Position numbers and translations under genes: made by a program. Source: Halichondria panicea (Eukaryota > Porifera > Demospongiae > Suberitida > Halichondriidae). From it: a stretch of DNA of 64,000 nucleotides. The notes beneath the pieces were generated by a model that was given only the letters and a program-made list of their open reading frames with translations, searched no databases and was not told the DNA's origin. This document shows positions 42,874 to 56,000 of the stretch, piece after piece. The stretch is taken from contig NC_087392.1 in the NCBI RefSeq assembly GCF_963675165.1, forward strand, positions 3,115,001 through 3,179,000, in the 5' to 3' direction. The stretch's first letter is position 1, and every line of letters starts with the position of its first letter.

Positions 42874-45800
42874 TCAACCTTTTCCCTGGTTAATTTTACT
42901 GGCATAAAGTAATTCGTGTTGGTTAGTTTGCTTATTGTAATGCATAACACCACTCCTGAAACCAGCTTCTTCATTAGCAAACCACTCTACAGGATCAAAA
43001 TCTTGAAAAAGCAACCCCATCTCTCTTGTAGCACTAATGATAGAATCTGTCAAACACAAGGGCGTGTACTGTTTAGTAAACAGCTAGGTATAATTATTAC
43101 ATACCTGCACCGTGAACTGAATTTCTTGTGTCTGAAATGCCAAAAGTCCCTCTAATAGACAAAGGAGCAGCTGTACAAGCAACATACGACTTTGTTGGAC
43201 CCATCAGTGTTCTCCAGGCCGACACTGCATCAGGATGTGCTAGCACAAGCGGATTAATAGGACCACTTGTCATGTAGGTCACTAGTCGATGAAAGAATAG
43301 TTTTCCTGCATAACAACATAAGATTAAACTTGCGTGCAATGAGCACAGTGATAATCTATTGGTGCCCTCTATTCATGGCACACTATACCATTATGATGCT
43401 TGAGAGGAAATTTTGTGACTATGTTATAGATAGTACATGGGCATGAGGTATCTATGTGTTATAGTGTCCCATATCACGAGGGCTTTAATAATTATTAAAC
43501 ATCATTGTTCTTTCCATCCATATTATACCTTTATGCTCGGCATAGAATTGACGGGCATCTTCCACCTTCCAGTGTGTTAGGGTTGATCTGACTATGTAAA
43601 ATCCTTCTCTTACTATAATGTTCTGTACTACCTGCGGGTAACCATTGTTGCTATGTATAAACCGAAAGAGGAAGCATGTGTATGCATCAAATTATATTTC
43701 CAACCAGATACAACAACTCTATCACTTACACTAGTGTGCATGGGAATATCCGGAAAGCCTACATTTATTCACCATACAGTCTGTGTGCATGAGTCATTAC
43801 AGAGGAGGGAGGACACGATTAACCTTAGCTCTAATTAGCTAATTATCACGACCTTTTAATGACGTTCTTTGAACAATTCATCTTTTCTTTCTTTATAACC
43901 TCTACATATTGGACACAAGAGCTAGAGCAAAGTAAGCCTTTTCTCCTACTGGAGGTACCCCTACGGCCAAGTTGTCAGGACCTGAAGGTAATAGGACCCC
44001 TATAAGAAGCACCTCAAGTACTCCTATCTCTAAGATCCCTGTGAGAAGCATCCCAGGCACTCTGATCTTGTCTGTGTGAAGCACTCTTGATCCTGTCTCC
44101 AGGATCCCTATGAGGAGCACCCCAGGCACTCCTGTCTCTGTGATAAAGCTGCAACATGGAATTGTTTAGTTCAGAGTGTCTCCAACATGAAGAACGTCAA
44201 TGACACTAACAGTCTCGGCTTCTAGCACCCCTTTATTTTTATGGTTTGCTCTGTGCCTGCAAGAATTGCCTGTCACTCGTACTACAGTACACTGTTCTGT
44301 GTGTCCCAATGTGTAGAGGTTATAAAGAAAGAAAAGATGAATCGTTCATGCAAAGAATGTCATTAAAAGGTCGCGATAATTAGCTAATTAGAGCTAAAGG
44401 TTAATCGTGTCCTCCCTCCTCTGGAGTCATTAGTTGACTACATGATGATTGTACAAGTATTAGGCCGTGGTGAGCATAATTTTTGGTACTCCTGAGCATA
44501 GAGAATAATGCTGTGAAAAAGGTACAATAATTATTTCTGACTTTGACAAGGTATGATTTGTAAGTTTTAAAGCAAAAAACTGTCAGCAATTTTTCTCAAT
44601 ATAATTATTGCACATATAGACTTAGACTAACCATAGATAGAAGAGAAAGGGATTGGAAACGGTGTACCCTCGAAGTACCATCTGCATTTGCACTGTGGTT
44701 TTAATCGAGGCTTACTTCCAACGTGGGGGTCTAAACATGAATAATTCATTGAGAATTGTTTTTGCTGTCTAGCTGTAAAAACTTCATGAGCAGTTCTGCT
44801 GCTAAACATCAACTTCATCAAAATAATATTTGGGGCCAAATGGGACACAGCACACTACTTAGTGAGACAATCTAATTAGCTATATCATAGTATAGCTAAG
44901 CATGAAAAATCGCTCTGTGTTAGACTATAGCTACTTCGATTCACGACAATCAAGATTATATTTTGTTCATTTCCAATTAATGATACTCACCATCAGGGGG
45001 CATTTGTTTAAGTGTTAGAAGGGTCTTTGAGACGCAAGCATTAGACTCAACAAACTTATTATCAAGTTCCCGGGTGAAACACGTCAAAGCTACTACGTAG
45101 AGTTCATTGTAGAAGCATCACGTGAACCACTTCCGTTGCCAATCCCTTTCTCTTCTATCTATGGACTAACTAGTGACACTTCACTGCTGTGTGGCCATCT
45201 CCAGCTGAGAGGTCTTCACTAACAACTAGCATGTAATACCGTGATATTATCCCATATGGATACTGCCTGCTCCGCGCAACTACATTTAAGGCACATAATT
45301 TAACACTATGTTTATACTGCTGACGATTACAATCAGACACCTTATACAGTGACAGCATAATTGAGAAAATTAATTGAGAAAATAGGGGATTCATGTAGCG
45401 AAAAAAAAGAAAAAGGTGTAAGTCAAGTTCAATAGCTGCTAATTAAAAAGTCTTCTGATACAAATTTATAGCAACGAGGCAAATAATTTTAACTATATAA
45501 TATTATAGCCAGAGGAGGTTGAAAGGAAGTTGAGATCACGTGCAAAAAATAATATCGATATAAATGTGCTGAGTCGGCACTATTATTATTGTGTCTAGTC
45601 CGCAGTTTAGTTGTACACAGGTTATCAAGAGCTAGAGATAAGCAGTAAAAATATCCAGAGAATCACCTACATGCCAGATCGACTCCTGTTCAGTCCAGGA
45701 AGAAAAACCTCATCTCTGATGTAGATATAGTACTTTGGCTAGGAAAAACCTTAGTAGAGATTTTAAATCAGAAGCAGGTGCAGTGATCAATGTTGTACAG

Positions 45801-46714
45801 CTAGGAGTGAGGAAGAAGTCAGACGGCTCATTTCCTTGATGGCCAGTAGCTCTATCTATGAAACTGCTGACTAGACACACAAATAGCGCCAACTCAGCAC
45901 TTTTATTGTAGCACCCTCTATAATATGACTACTAGTATTAGATAATACATGTGTAAAAAAGCAGAGATGTTGACCATAATGTTATCACCTGTTTAATAAT
46001 TAACTGGAGAAAGGGAGCGAGGCCTTTAGCAAATCAAGGTGAGGGTTGCCATTTTTAAAAAAATCGCCTATGGTTTTTCAGTTCCAGTATAACGCACCAT
46101 GCAACATGATCATCAAATTAAAAATAGCCAATAATCATTTAATTGCCCCATTTGCCAAATAATTATAAATATAGTACAGTGGAACCTCCATTAACGACCA
46201 CCTCCAAAGAGCAATCACATGCATGCTATAATTATAACGGCCAAGAGCTCAATCGAGCAACACTTTCGACTCTTCTAGCACCGACTGCTATAAAGCCACT
46301 CCAAGTTAATGATTAGTTTTAGCTTCAATGCGCACATGCGTATGATTATTTGCAACTTTCCTGTCTGTGCCTGCGCAGTAAATTAAATGCCATGTGCTTG
46401 CCAGATATCATGTTCAAGTTTTATGTTGTAAACACAAGTCAATTTTGTGATGAAATAAAATTGATCAACAAATTTCCTGTATCCTTGCGTGCTTAAGCGC
46501 TTGGAGTGGCCGAAACATCTCCATATGTTTTACACAAACGGCACCCCATAGAGTTTTTAATACACATTACCTTAGCAGCAAATGGTCTTTGCATCAAGTC
46601 TGGCTTTAGAATTGCAAATGTGAGCTGGAGTTTATTTCTTGCTGTGATCTGTAACATACACAGAAATTTCCACACATAAAACTAGCATGATACAACTATA
46701 AGGCAACTCACCAT
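42874..46714 (-). CDS. NME6: Nucleoside diphosphate kinase 6
   Basis: Group II NDP kinase. Exons on the minus strand: 46712-46714 (ATG only), 46571-46648, 43529-43631, 43105-43305, 42874-43046; ~185 residues. LQLTFAILKPDLMQRP is the family N-terminus; FHRLVTYMTSGP, AWRTLMGPTKS, SIRGTFGISDTRNSVHGAD (catalytic His in NSVHGA) and the NME6-type C-terminal extension after SATREM follow. The first-exon choice is open: a clean donor (ATG|gtgagt) and acceptor (ttacag at 46649) give M-ITARNK, but reading upstream without splicing gives an in-frame ATG at 46675 (MWKFLCMLQITARNK). The 2.9-kb second intron holds three transposon remnants. Divergent from MYCBP2 (321 b) and convergent with NXT. Confidence 0.92.
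43800..44423. mobile_element. Mutator-like foldback element, 9-b target duplication
   Basis: 624 b with ~110-b inverted ends (CAGAGGAGGGAGGACACG, TTAGCTAATTA, GGTTATAAAGAAAG blocks) flanked by perfect direct repeats GAGTCATTA (43791-43799, 44424-44432). The centre has about three imperfect ~40-b tandem units (GATCCCT.TGAGAAGCA.CCCAGGCACTC). Long inverted ends and a 9-b duplication are the Mutator superfamily pattern. No transposase. Confidence 0.82.
44631..45164. mobile_element. 534-b element, CCATAGATAGAAG family, ACTAA duplication
   Basis: Begins CCATAGATAGAAGAGAAAGG and ends CCTTTCTCTTCTATCTATGG-type inverse, ~33-b inverted ends with one mismatch; direct repeats ACTAA at 44626-44630 and 45165-45169. 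Non-coding interior. Best-preserved member of a family seen as ends or short copies at 2243, 11317, 25170 and 60150. Confidence 0.8.
45675..45797 (+). repeat. Dispersed repeat copy, matches 1-112
   Basis: See the minus-strand copy at the left window edge; shared AGAAGCAGGTGCAGTGATCA. It may extend to about 45905 but the partner is cut by the window. Confidence 0.75.
46181..46260 (+). mobile_element. One-ended CAGTGGAACCTCCATTAACG fragment
   Basis: CAGTGGAACCTCCATTAACG followed by ACCACCTCCAAAGAGC, after TA. The same end as 41241 and the intact TA-flanked element 56316-56784 (seen there on the reverse side). Confidence 0.65.
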
Positions 46715-47035
46715 TGTAGATACTAGATCTAGGACTGCATATATCGCATGAAGTCATACAATCAGGATGGAAATTAAGTCCACGTGGGTGGCTGGATACT
46801 GGAATCTATCCCAGAATGGGAATCAATTTTTGCCTGATCATGTTTCAACCACAGATCTAAATTCCCAGACTCAATTCTGTGAAAGAGCAAAGGTGAAAGT
46901 CAAGACGTGCTTTGAGTCGAGTCTCTACTCTAGTCCTGCCAATTGATAGAGTGTACTTAGTGCCAATTTTTTTGCCACTAAGCCCGGCTAGGCCTAGCTA
47001 GCTAGCAGCTCAAAGTTGAAGCTTTCAGAGGGGCC
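46715..47035. promoter_or_regulatory. Divergent NME6/MYCBP2 promoter region
   Basis: 321 b between two opposite start codons. It must contain both transcription starts; no canonical core-promoter motif was recognised. Confidence 0.45.
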
Positions 47036-50000
47036 ATGGCCTCTGACGTGGCTGCTCAAGGCTCTTTGCTGCTCCTGTCCCCAGGATCAGTGTTTAAAGA
47101 TACGTTAAGGAGACAGCTTGAAGCAGATGTTCACGAAGAGTAAGCTCAAAATTCTATCTTTTCAATAATTTTTAGGATTTAATTCCAGTAAAAAGAAAGA
47201 AACAAGAACTAAACCAAAGAAGTCGAAGAAAACCAAAAAGGAGGAGGAAGTAAGGTTTATGTATTTCAATGAATAATTATTATCGTTAATCCTCTATAGA
47301 AGAGCATCATTGAACCAGACGTGAAGCGAGTCATTCGAGAAGAAAAAAACTCACTCATCACTTTTGGAAATCCCTCCGTTTTCTCTATCTTTTCACGTAT
47401 TCGTCATTTCCTGCTCCAGAATCAGCTTTGTGACACGTTCAACTCCCGATGTTCTCGTGACACCATAGAAGCGGAGGAGTCTGATGATGAAGGAGACTCT
47501 GAGGAGTCGGGGAAGAAATCTGACTCTAAGCTGCCTGTTGTGGTTGGACTAGGTGTAAAAGGTGTGTTCTCTATCATTAGGGATATCTGGCACAAACAAC
47601 CTGATCTATGCCTACGAGCTCTGATGGAGTTTGTTAACATTCTACAAGGGCAGAGTCCAGATGGTCTCAAGAATGAACCTAGGAAGACAACAGGTTTGTA
47701 ACTATTAAGTGGTATGATTTTCATGGGAGGATATTCTATTGTGTAAGCTTGTAGTTTCCTTTTTGACTGTCGGTGACTAAATTAGAAGGAAGTACATGGT
47801 CAATAACGTATGTGAATGTTTACTTATACCAGGTAATTCATGTAAACCCACTTCGTTTAGTATCACATGTGCACATTTGTTTTAAGTAATAAAATGTTCA
47901 CATGGTGATGCAATCTATGGTGATTCAAGTAAGTACCGTATAGCGCGAAATTTTCGAGGGGGCTTAATTTTCGCTGTTTTTGTGGGTTAGCAATCCTATA
48001 CGAAAATTAAGTCCACAAAAACTGTTCTTTATTAGCTATATAACGTGTAACGATTAAGGGCGTAGCTTACGATAAACAGTCATCCCATGAACATTGTGCA
48101 ACGAAATGCTTTTAGAGGCCATTCCACAAAATATAAGTGCCTCGAAAATTTCGCGCTATACGGTACGTGTTTTCATATACATGACGATGTAGTTTCAAGC
48201 TTGTTTGCTTAATTCCAGATGCTCTCTTTGAGCTATTGATGGAGATGGTGTCTGAGCTAGCTCCCTCTGAGCACCAGCTGGCGTCACAACTGTCCAGTGT
48301 GGCCAGTGCCTGTCTACTCAGCCTTGTTATAGCTCTCGGTGATACAGGGAAGATGCTCTCTGCAGTTGCTGCACTACTTACTGCTCCCGAAAGACCTGAA
48401 CAAGGGAATGTTCAAGTAAATGTTGAACAGTGATTAATATACATGTGTGGCATGTGTATGTGTTAATTCAGAATACATTTTCAATTATAGTTATTCGACA
48501 ACGACACAAAATTAATGTATATACGCATATATACATACACATACAAAGATTCCCCAGATTTTCTACCAACTTCAATCTTCTGTCCAAGCTGTTCTCCTGG
48601 GATCTGTTGTGGATAGTGATTGGTGTTCACAAGGGATAACCTCATCCAGTCTTGTCGAGACGTGGCTCCTCCCTATTCCTGAAGGATGTGATGTAACTGA
48701 AGGAAACTTTATCTCAGTGGCAGGGGATGGCTCGTACTTGTACTTCCATGGGCCTTTTGGGTTGTTAAAAGTGGGCTCTGGATATGCCAACACTAAAAAG
48801 GTTGGTGTTAGTAACCCGGTTCCTTTACTTGTGGTCATTAGTATGTGATTTAGAGTTTAAAATACAAAAGTTGTTGTGTACAGAAGGAAGAATAAGACTA
48901 TTAATCTCTTTTAAATGCAGGGTCATGTATACTGCTCGAACTCTGCGTTTAACCCTGACTCAACCAGCTGGATGGGTTACTGCTCTGAGAAGCTTTACTT
49001 TTTCTCTCTGGGTGCAGGAGCGGAAACCATCACTGTCATCAACACAGACACACTCACAAGCGAGGATCAGTTATTACTTGAATGTTAGTTGATTTCGCCT
49101 TAGTTCATATTGATTAGAATATTACTGGTACCGTACTCTATCGAGATTACGCCCACCCTCACTTTTGAGTGAAAGTTCCTGCATAGGCTAATTTGCCTCG
49201 AGAATACGCCCACCAAGAAGTGATGTATTTGTCAGTGAGCAGTTGTCAAGAAAAGGTTTAAAAGAAAAGGTTTAACAGTTTTTTTATGCAAGCTTGTTAG
49301 CTCTGAAGATAGCTAGAAAGCACCGCGGGTGGAGGTGGTGCCAAAGCTATGTAACATAAAGCGACACACAGTATTATCATGATGTAATTTTGCTGCATGC
49401 AGGCAGAAATCCAGAGTCCGGGAATCATAGGGAAACTCAAAAAGAGTGGGTAATGAGCAACGATGATTGTTGTTAAAAACGATTTATGCCAAAAGTTCAA
49501 GTGGATTAGAGCCTTGCAGCTCTCTTCTCACTCATGCAATACCAATAGCTAGCGTTCTAGTGCAGAGCTAACTACAAAGTAGAGTAGCAACACTCGGTGA
49601 ACAAGTTTTGCTACGTGCTCTTCTGAAAAGGCAGCTAGGCATAACTCTAGAACGAAGCATTATTTTACAAATCCAACCCAAGAAAACATGACTAGAAGCC
49701 TATAGAAACTCTTACTTGCACTTCATTGATCCTCGAGCAGCTATAACAGTCTACAAACACACAAAAACACTACCGTATACCTCGCTTACGTATGCGAACC
49801 GAGGCATAATAATTATTGCTCCTATAATATTGCAAGTATAAGAGACAAGGACAATCTTTTCTGAATCTCTCTGACAGTGACAGGAACAACCTTTTGATGC
49901 AGAATCTTTACTTTTATACTTTTCTATGCATTACCATTTTTGTAATAATTATTGATGTATTCATTATTGTATTTCAAGAGCTGGCAGGCCTCTAACGCAG

Positions 50001-53000
50001 ACAGAAAAGACTTGATGAGTGGGCGTAATTTCGCGGCAAACACCTGGGTGGGCTTAATTTCGAGATAAAACTATTGTTTTCGAAATTAAGCCCATATCCC
50101 ACCTGTAGCTGCTTTGGCGGGCGTAACCTCAGTAGAATACGGTACATGCATGCATGCCATAAACATTTTTCTTCTTACAGCTGATGCGGTGGGCTCACAG
50201 TGCATGTTTACAGACGGAGAGTCTCTTTTCCAAATAAAGGCCAAAAAGGAGGTTTGTACACTCACTATTTTCCAATCTCTTCAGCCGTATTTAGTTTGTA
50301 CATGTACGTAGTTGGTACATACACATTGTGTATTTCTTTAAGAGATTTACCAACAAATTTACTAAATTATAATATTATCACCCATACGCGAACAGTGATA
50401 CAAAATTCCTGGAATCGAAGCTAAGTAGCAGTGCACATTATAACAGTCGGCCCTTTACCGATCATTTTTTGCACGTGACTGGTCAATTTGCCATGTGCTC
50501 TGCAAAATGGCCGGACAATATTTTGCTAGTACTAGTTCTGTAGCTCTGCATGTTCCTAAAGCTAGTATATTTCCTAGTTCTGATAGCTCTGAAGGCTAAA
50601 AGGTGGCTCAAATACCCCCCCCCCCTAAATTGTCTCAGGCACCAGTTGTATAACCCCAAACCCCACCAGAATTCACCTAAGACCACCTAATTAAGTGCCT
50701 CAAATAAAGGCCAATGTGCCAAGTTCAAGCTTCTTAGCTTTTATTCGACAACGAAGCTTTAACATCAAAGATCAGCCACTATTAAAACTAATAACTTGTT
50801 GTGTGAAGGCTATCTATGCTGTAAACGCAGTGCTATGGCATCCAGGTTAGCAGACTCAGGAACTTGGTGGAGGTGCCAAAGCTTTATAACAATGAAGCTA
50901 CAGTTTTAGTATTCACTGGTACAGCTAGAGCAGAAAAGAGTGGAAAATTATTGACCTTGATTTTATTGCTAAAAGGATGCCGAAAGTGCAACATAATATT
51001 AATGGCAGCCACTGCTAGAAACAGTGTGGCTTTTGCAGCTCTTTTCTCACTCTTGCAGCTACCAATAGCTAGCGTTCTAGTGCAGAGCTAACTACTAAGT
51101 AGAATAGCTATGTTATATCAACAGATGTTGCTACGCGAGAGTCTGAAGAGTCTAAACAGCCTTCACAGTAGCCATAACTCGAGAACAAAGCGTTATTTAA
51201 TCCAAGAAAACGTGACTAGAAGCCTATAGAAATTCTTAGTTTTCACTTCATTTATTACTGAGCAGTTGTAGCACTCTACACACACATACACACACAGATA
51301 CACCTCGTTCTGCATGCACAAATAAGCACTGAGTAGGTAATGTGGTAAGTGACTTGTCTGTTAAATGACTTGTTCCTCTGTTGTAGGGTGGTTTTGTGGT
51401 TCGCAAGTTCACCACACTGTGTTCCCCCATGCCGGTTACCGAAGAAAGCCCTCTGCACCTATCTCAGAAGAGTGTTCTTGTCATGGGTAGAGCCAAGTAC
51501 GATAATCAGGGTGACCTACACACTGCCTGTGAGTACTGTTAATATCGTATGTCCACGTTTTGGAGTACATAATTATGGTTAGAAGTTTAGTACGTAATAT
51601 ACTTTAGTACCAAGAGTTTATAAGAAGAGAAGATCGAGTGTCGAACTACTGATAACACATAGTAATATGACTCGCATGTGATGAAGTATTGTAAACTTAC
51701 TACATGTACATGTTAACCGTGACGTTTAGGGGTGTGGTAATTGAACAATGACATCTGATTTTAGCTAGTCGTTCGCATTCAACATTTAGAACTACTCACT
51801 GCACACTGATTGAGACAATGAACGTAATGTACTTACTTAACTCTCAATCAAGTCTAATTGCTCTTGTGTCGTACCTCCTCTCGGTATAGTTATTTACTAT
51901 CTTGTTTTTGTGAAGCCATAAGCACTGCATATGATTATTATTTGTTTCTCGTGAATATTGTAATATATATTATAGTGCATGTACATCATACTTACATGTA
52001 TGCTGTAGACCAAGACAGCAGTGAGCAAGTTGTACAAGTGATGGCTGGAAGAACATTTGCTGCAGTCAGAACACCTTCTGGCAAGGTCGGTACACTTTCC
52101 TAGTTAGTTGATGCTCTCCTCACCTTTCTTTGTTCAAACAGCTAGTGTACACTGGTAGTGGTGCTGTATTCGGGCTGAGTCAGAAGGATGTCCCTAAGGG
52201 TGAGTGGAAAGAAGTGGAACTACCCGACAAGAATGTCAAGGTGGAGCACTGCTCGTGTGACAATGCCGGTTCATTCTGTCTGGTGGTCTCAGACAAAGGT
52301 GTGGTCTACTTTGGAGGAATCAACAAAAAAGGGGAATCTGGAGAGAATGGTTAGTTGTTCTATTACTTACATGTATACTTGATGTACACATGTAGTAATC
52401 TTTTGGTGTTATTTGAAAATTACAGTTCTAATAATCTCTTCTTCATTAGTGGGTGCACGGCAGCAATTAAAGCCAATCAAACTGAAGAGAATGTCCAAAC
52501 TCAAGGATCATCAGATAGTAAGTTCGGCTTGTGGCACCCTTGGAACTGCTTTGATCTCTAACGAGGGGAAGTTGTTTATGTTTGGCAATCTGGATGAGGA
52601 CCTCACTGACAAGTCCACTGGTGAGCCCCCCTGTATCCTTATATAGCTTAGCATTTTTGCTCAATATTAAGAGCTACATGTACAATGCATACCCGCTACA
52701 AAATGCTGAATTATTGGTCTTGAGTTGTACATATAATTATATGTATCTCTCATACTTTTTTACTTGCCCGTTGTGTTCTCTGGCAGGTGTTGTAACTGGA
52801 ATGCTTGGTGTTCCTGCCAGCCAAGTGGCAATGGGACGTTCTCACACATGTGTACTGACTCAGCATGGCACTGTCTATACCTTCGGTACTAACTCGTATG
52901 GTCAGTGTGGGAGAAACTTTGTCCCTACGATAGAAAGTGAAACCAGTAAGCTAGGCCTGTTAATTCTGACAGTGAATGATTCAAGTGCATGTACATGCTT

Positions 53001-56000
53001 TAGTTGCTGAGGATGGTAGTGACATCAATTCAGATGAGGAAACGGAGGGAATGTGTGCCCCTGGTGAGCACAAGTGGGCACACAACTCCTGCTTAGTCTG
53101 TCGGTTCTGTGGCTACTGCACTGGTTATGGACCAGGCTGCTGCAATGAGGGTGAACAAGGAAGGAGTCCGGGAAAGTGAGTTCATTTTCCATTTACAGCA
53201 AGAACGGACAACTTAACATGCATATCATACTTCTTGATACAGTGAATGTGGGTGTGGGTCTGGTGACTCGGGCTGCACAGAGTGTGGGGCTTGTAAGGTG
53301 TGTGCTGGAGAGCTAGAAAACTGGGGAGGAGGAGGTGGACCTCTTGACGGTCTCCCTGATGAGGTTATCAGGATCAGACAGAGGGGAGGGAAGGCCAAAA
53401 AGGAAAAAGTTGACAAAAAGGATGGAGCTAGTCAGAAAGGAGAGAATGCTATGGCGGAAGGACTCAAGCTGCTTTTTGGTGGTATGCACTGTTTATGATA
53501 GACTGTGCTTAACATACAATGTAAGCCCCCAGACACCATTGGGAATGGAAAAGTTTTCAGTTGTAGTCAACTTTCTGTAAGACAGTCAGTTAGTTGGTTG
53601 ATCTTTTCCAAGAGTAATTTGGGAATCTCTGACAGCAGTGATTGAGCTATTCACTGCTGCTCGTTTCTCCCATACACAGTTAGCATACGTGTACGTTCCT
53701 TTACATGTAATTGTGATATCGAGAGTCTACACTGACGGTTTACAATCACCATACAGGGGCGACAAGCGTTGATGAAGCTGGGCCTAGTGTTGCTGTGGAA
53801 GAAGGAAAGGACAAGCTGTTAACCAAGAAACCTGCGATTCTTCCTCTGGCTGAGGACATGACTGTTATGCAGATTGACTGTGGGACATTCCACACTGGTG
53901 AATAAATATCGGATGAACAGATCTCATGCTGCTATACAACAGTACATGTGTACATGCGCATAATTATATATATATATACATAACGTATTCTACCGAGTTT
54001 ACGTCTACACCTAAAATTGCGCCCACCCCCGCTAATGCGTACATAAGCTAGTTTATTTATGCCCACCAGGAGGTGATGCAGCCATGTTACAGTGAGAATC
54101 GGTTTGTCACGCAATGTCAGGGTGACATACAGGATTTTAAGGTAAAGGGGGGAAATAAAGGCACGTGGAGTTCTCGCCGGCTAGAGGAACCCAGGGCATG
54201 CCCCCCCCTGGAAATAATTAGGTGATCTTAGGTGAATTTTGGGGTTGCCTTTACATTCTCGTCATACAACTAGTACCTAAATGCAAATTCCTGTCTACAT
54301 GTTTGTAAAGCAGTTTTTGTGGTTAGCTCTGAGATACAAGTTTCTTCAATTGCTCCATTTGTCAGAAGATGTAGAGACAATTATTAAACAACTGATGCAG
54401 ACTCTGATGATGACCACATGTTAACTTTTCTTTATACCTATCATGTACGTAGTGTCTTTAGCTGTGCATTAATGCATGCGCACCGAGGCATACGGTATTG
54501 TGTGTGTGTGTGTCTGTGTGTGTAGACTGCTACAGCTGCTCAAGGATCAATGAAGTGTAAGTAAGAGTTTTAGATGCTTCTAGTCATGTTTTTTTGGATT
54601 TTAATTCGTGGATTTGCAAAATAATGCTTCGTTCTCGAGTTATGCCTACTTGGAATGCCATTGCTGCCTTTTCAGAAGAGCACGTAGCCAAACTTGTTTC
54701 CTGAGTGGTGCTACTCTACTTAGTACATAGTTAGCTCTGCACTAGAACGCTAGCTATTGGTAGCTGCAAGAGTGAGAATAGAGCTGCAAGGCTTTGCTGA
54801 TGGCAGCCATTATTTGAACTTTTGGCATCAATCGTTTTTAACAACAATCATGGTCGATTATTACCCCTCTTAAGATAATTAAGCGATAAGCCCATAATTA
54901 TACCACGTACACATAGCTGCTGCGTAGCATGCACTTTGGGTAGGCGTATTCTCGGTGGAGTACACTATACATAAAATATTTGTTTGACACCATGAAGGAA
55001 TTGCCCAAATATTTTAATACATTCAGCTTTGTTGCTACATTCTGGAGAGGTGTACATGTTTGGCAACGGTAACCATGGACAGCTTGGCCAAGGAAACAAC
55101 AAAGTCAGGTTAGCTTCACCTGTACTTCATTGTACACATACATGTATATATTTTACCTGTTTTGTGCTCTGTAACTGGTAGCAATGGACTGATTGATAGG
55201 CTTTCCTTTATCTACTGGCAACGGAATGAAAACATGCATAAAACTCTAATATATTGGCAGTTACTGTACAAACTTGAAATACAACTGTAGAGCAGTTACA
55301 ACAGTAATACACGCTACAGTACATGTTGCCTCCACGTATGTTCTAGAGCACGGGTTCTTTAATTTGAGCTTTGAGCCTATGATCTTGTGTGCAGTGTTGA
55401 CCCTGTCAAGGTGCCACTACCTGAGCCAGCTACGCAAGTAGCCTGTGGAGACAATCATACTGTGATCCTGTTAGCCTCAGGCCAAGTGATCACCTTTGGT
55501 AAACACCAGGAGGGACAACTGGGACGCAATAAGGAGAGCGATGATGATGAAAGCTGGTACATGGTGCCAAGACAAACAACAGGCAGGTTTGGTCACACAG
55601 TGTATGACCATTGCACATGGTACACTGTACAAGTTTATTTGAGGCACGTAGGTGACTGCGGACTGTACAATAGTAATCTATCTGTGTGTAATTATCTGCC
55701 TGTTTGTGTATTATACTTAAGTGCTGCGTTTATAATATAGAATATATTCTATATATAGCTTTAGTAAAATGTAAAATGTTTATGTTTGTGTCATGCACGT
55801 TACTAGTTTGTTTACTAGAAATTAAATTCTACTCTTTACTTTTTCAATCACTGCCAGTGTCACCCCCTGGTAAGAGATACCCAGGCTTAACCTTAGCTAG
55901 AATTGTAAGAAGTCTGCAGACAGAAACTTACTGCTGTAAAGCCTGTAAGAAAGACTCGTTTAGAGCAGCTGGCACGTCTGTGACCCTGAGCCTCTATGCA

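Noticed and set aside
43902-44129. 75-codon minus-strand frame with PGVLLIGILE-like repeats
   Set aside because: Produced by the ~40-b tandem units inside the Mutator-like element; not a gene.
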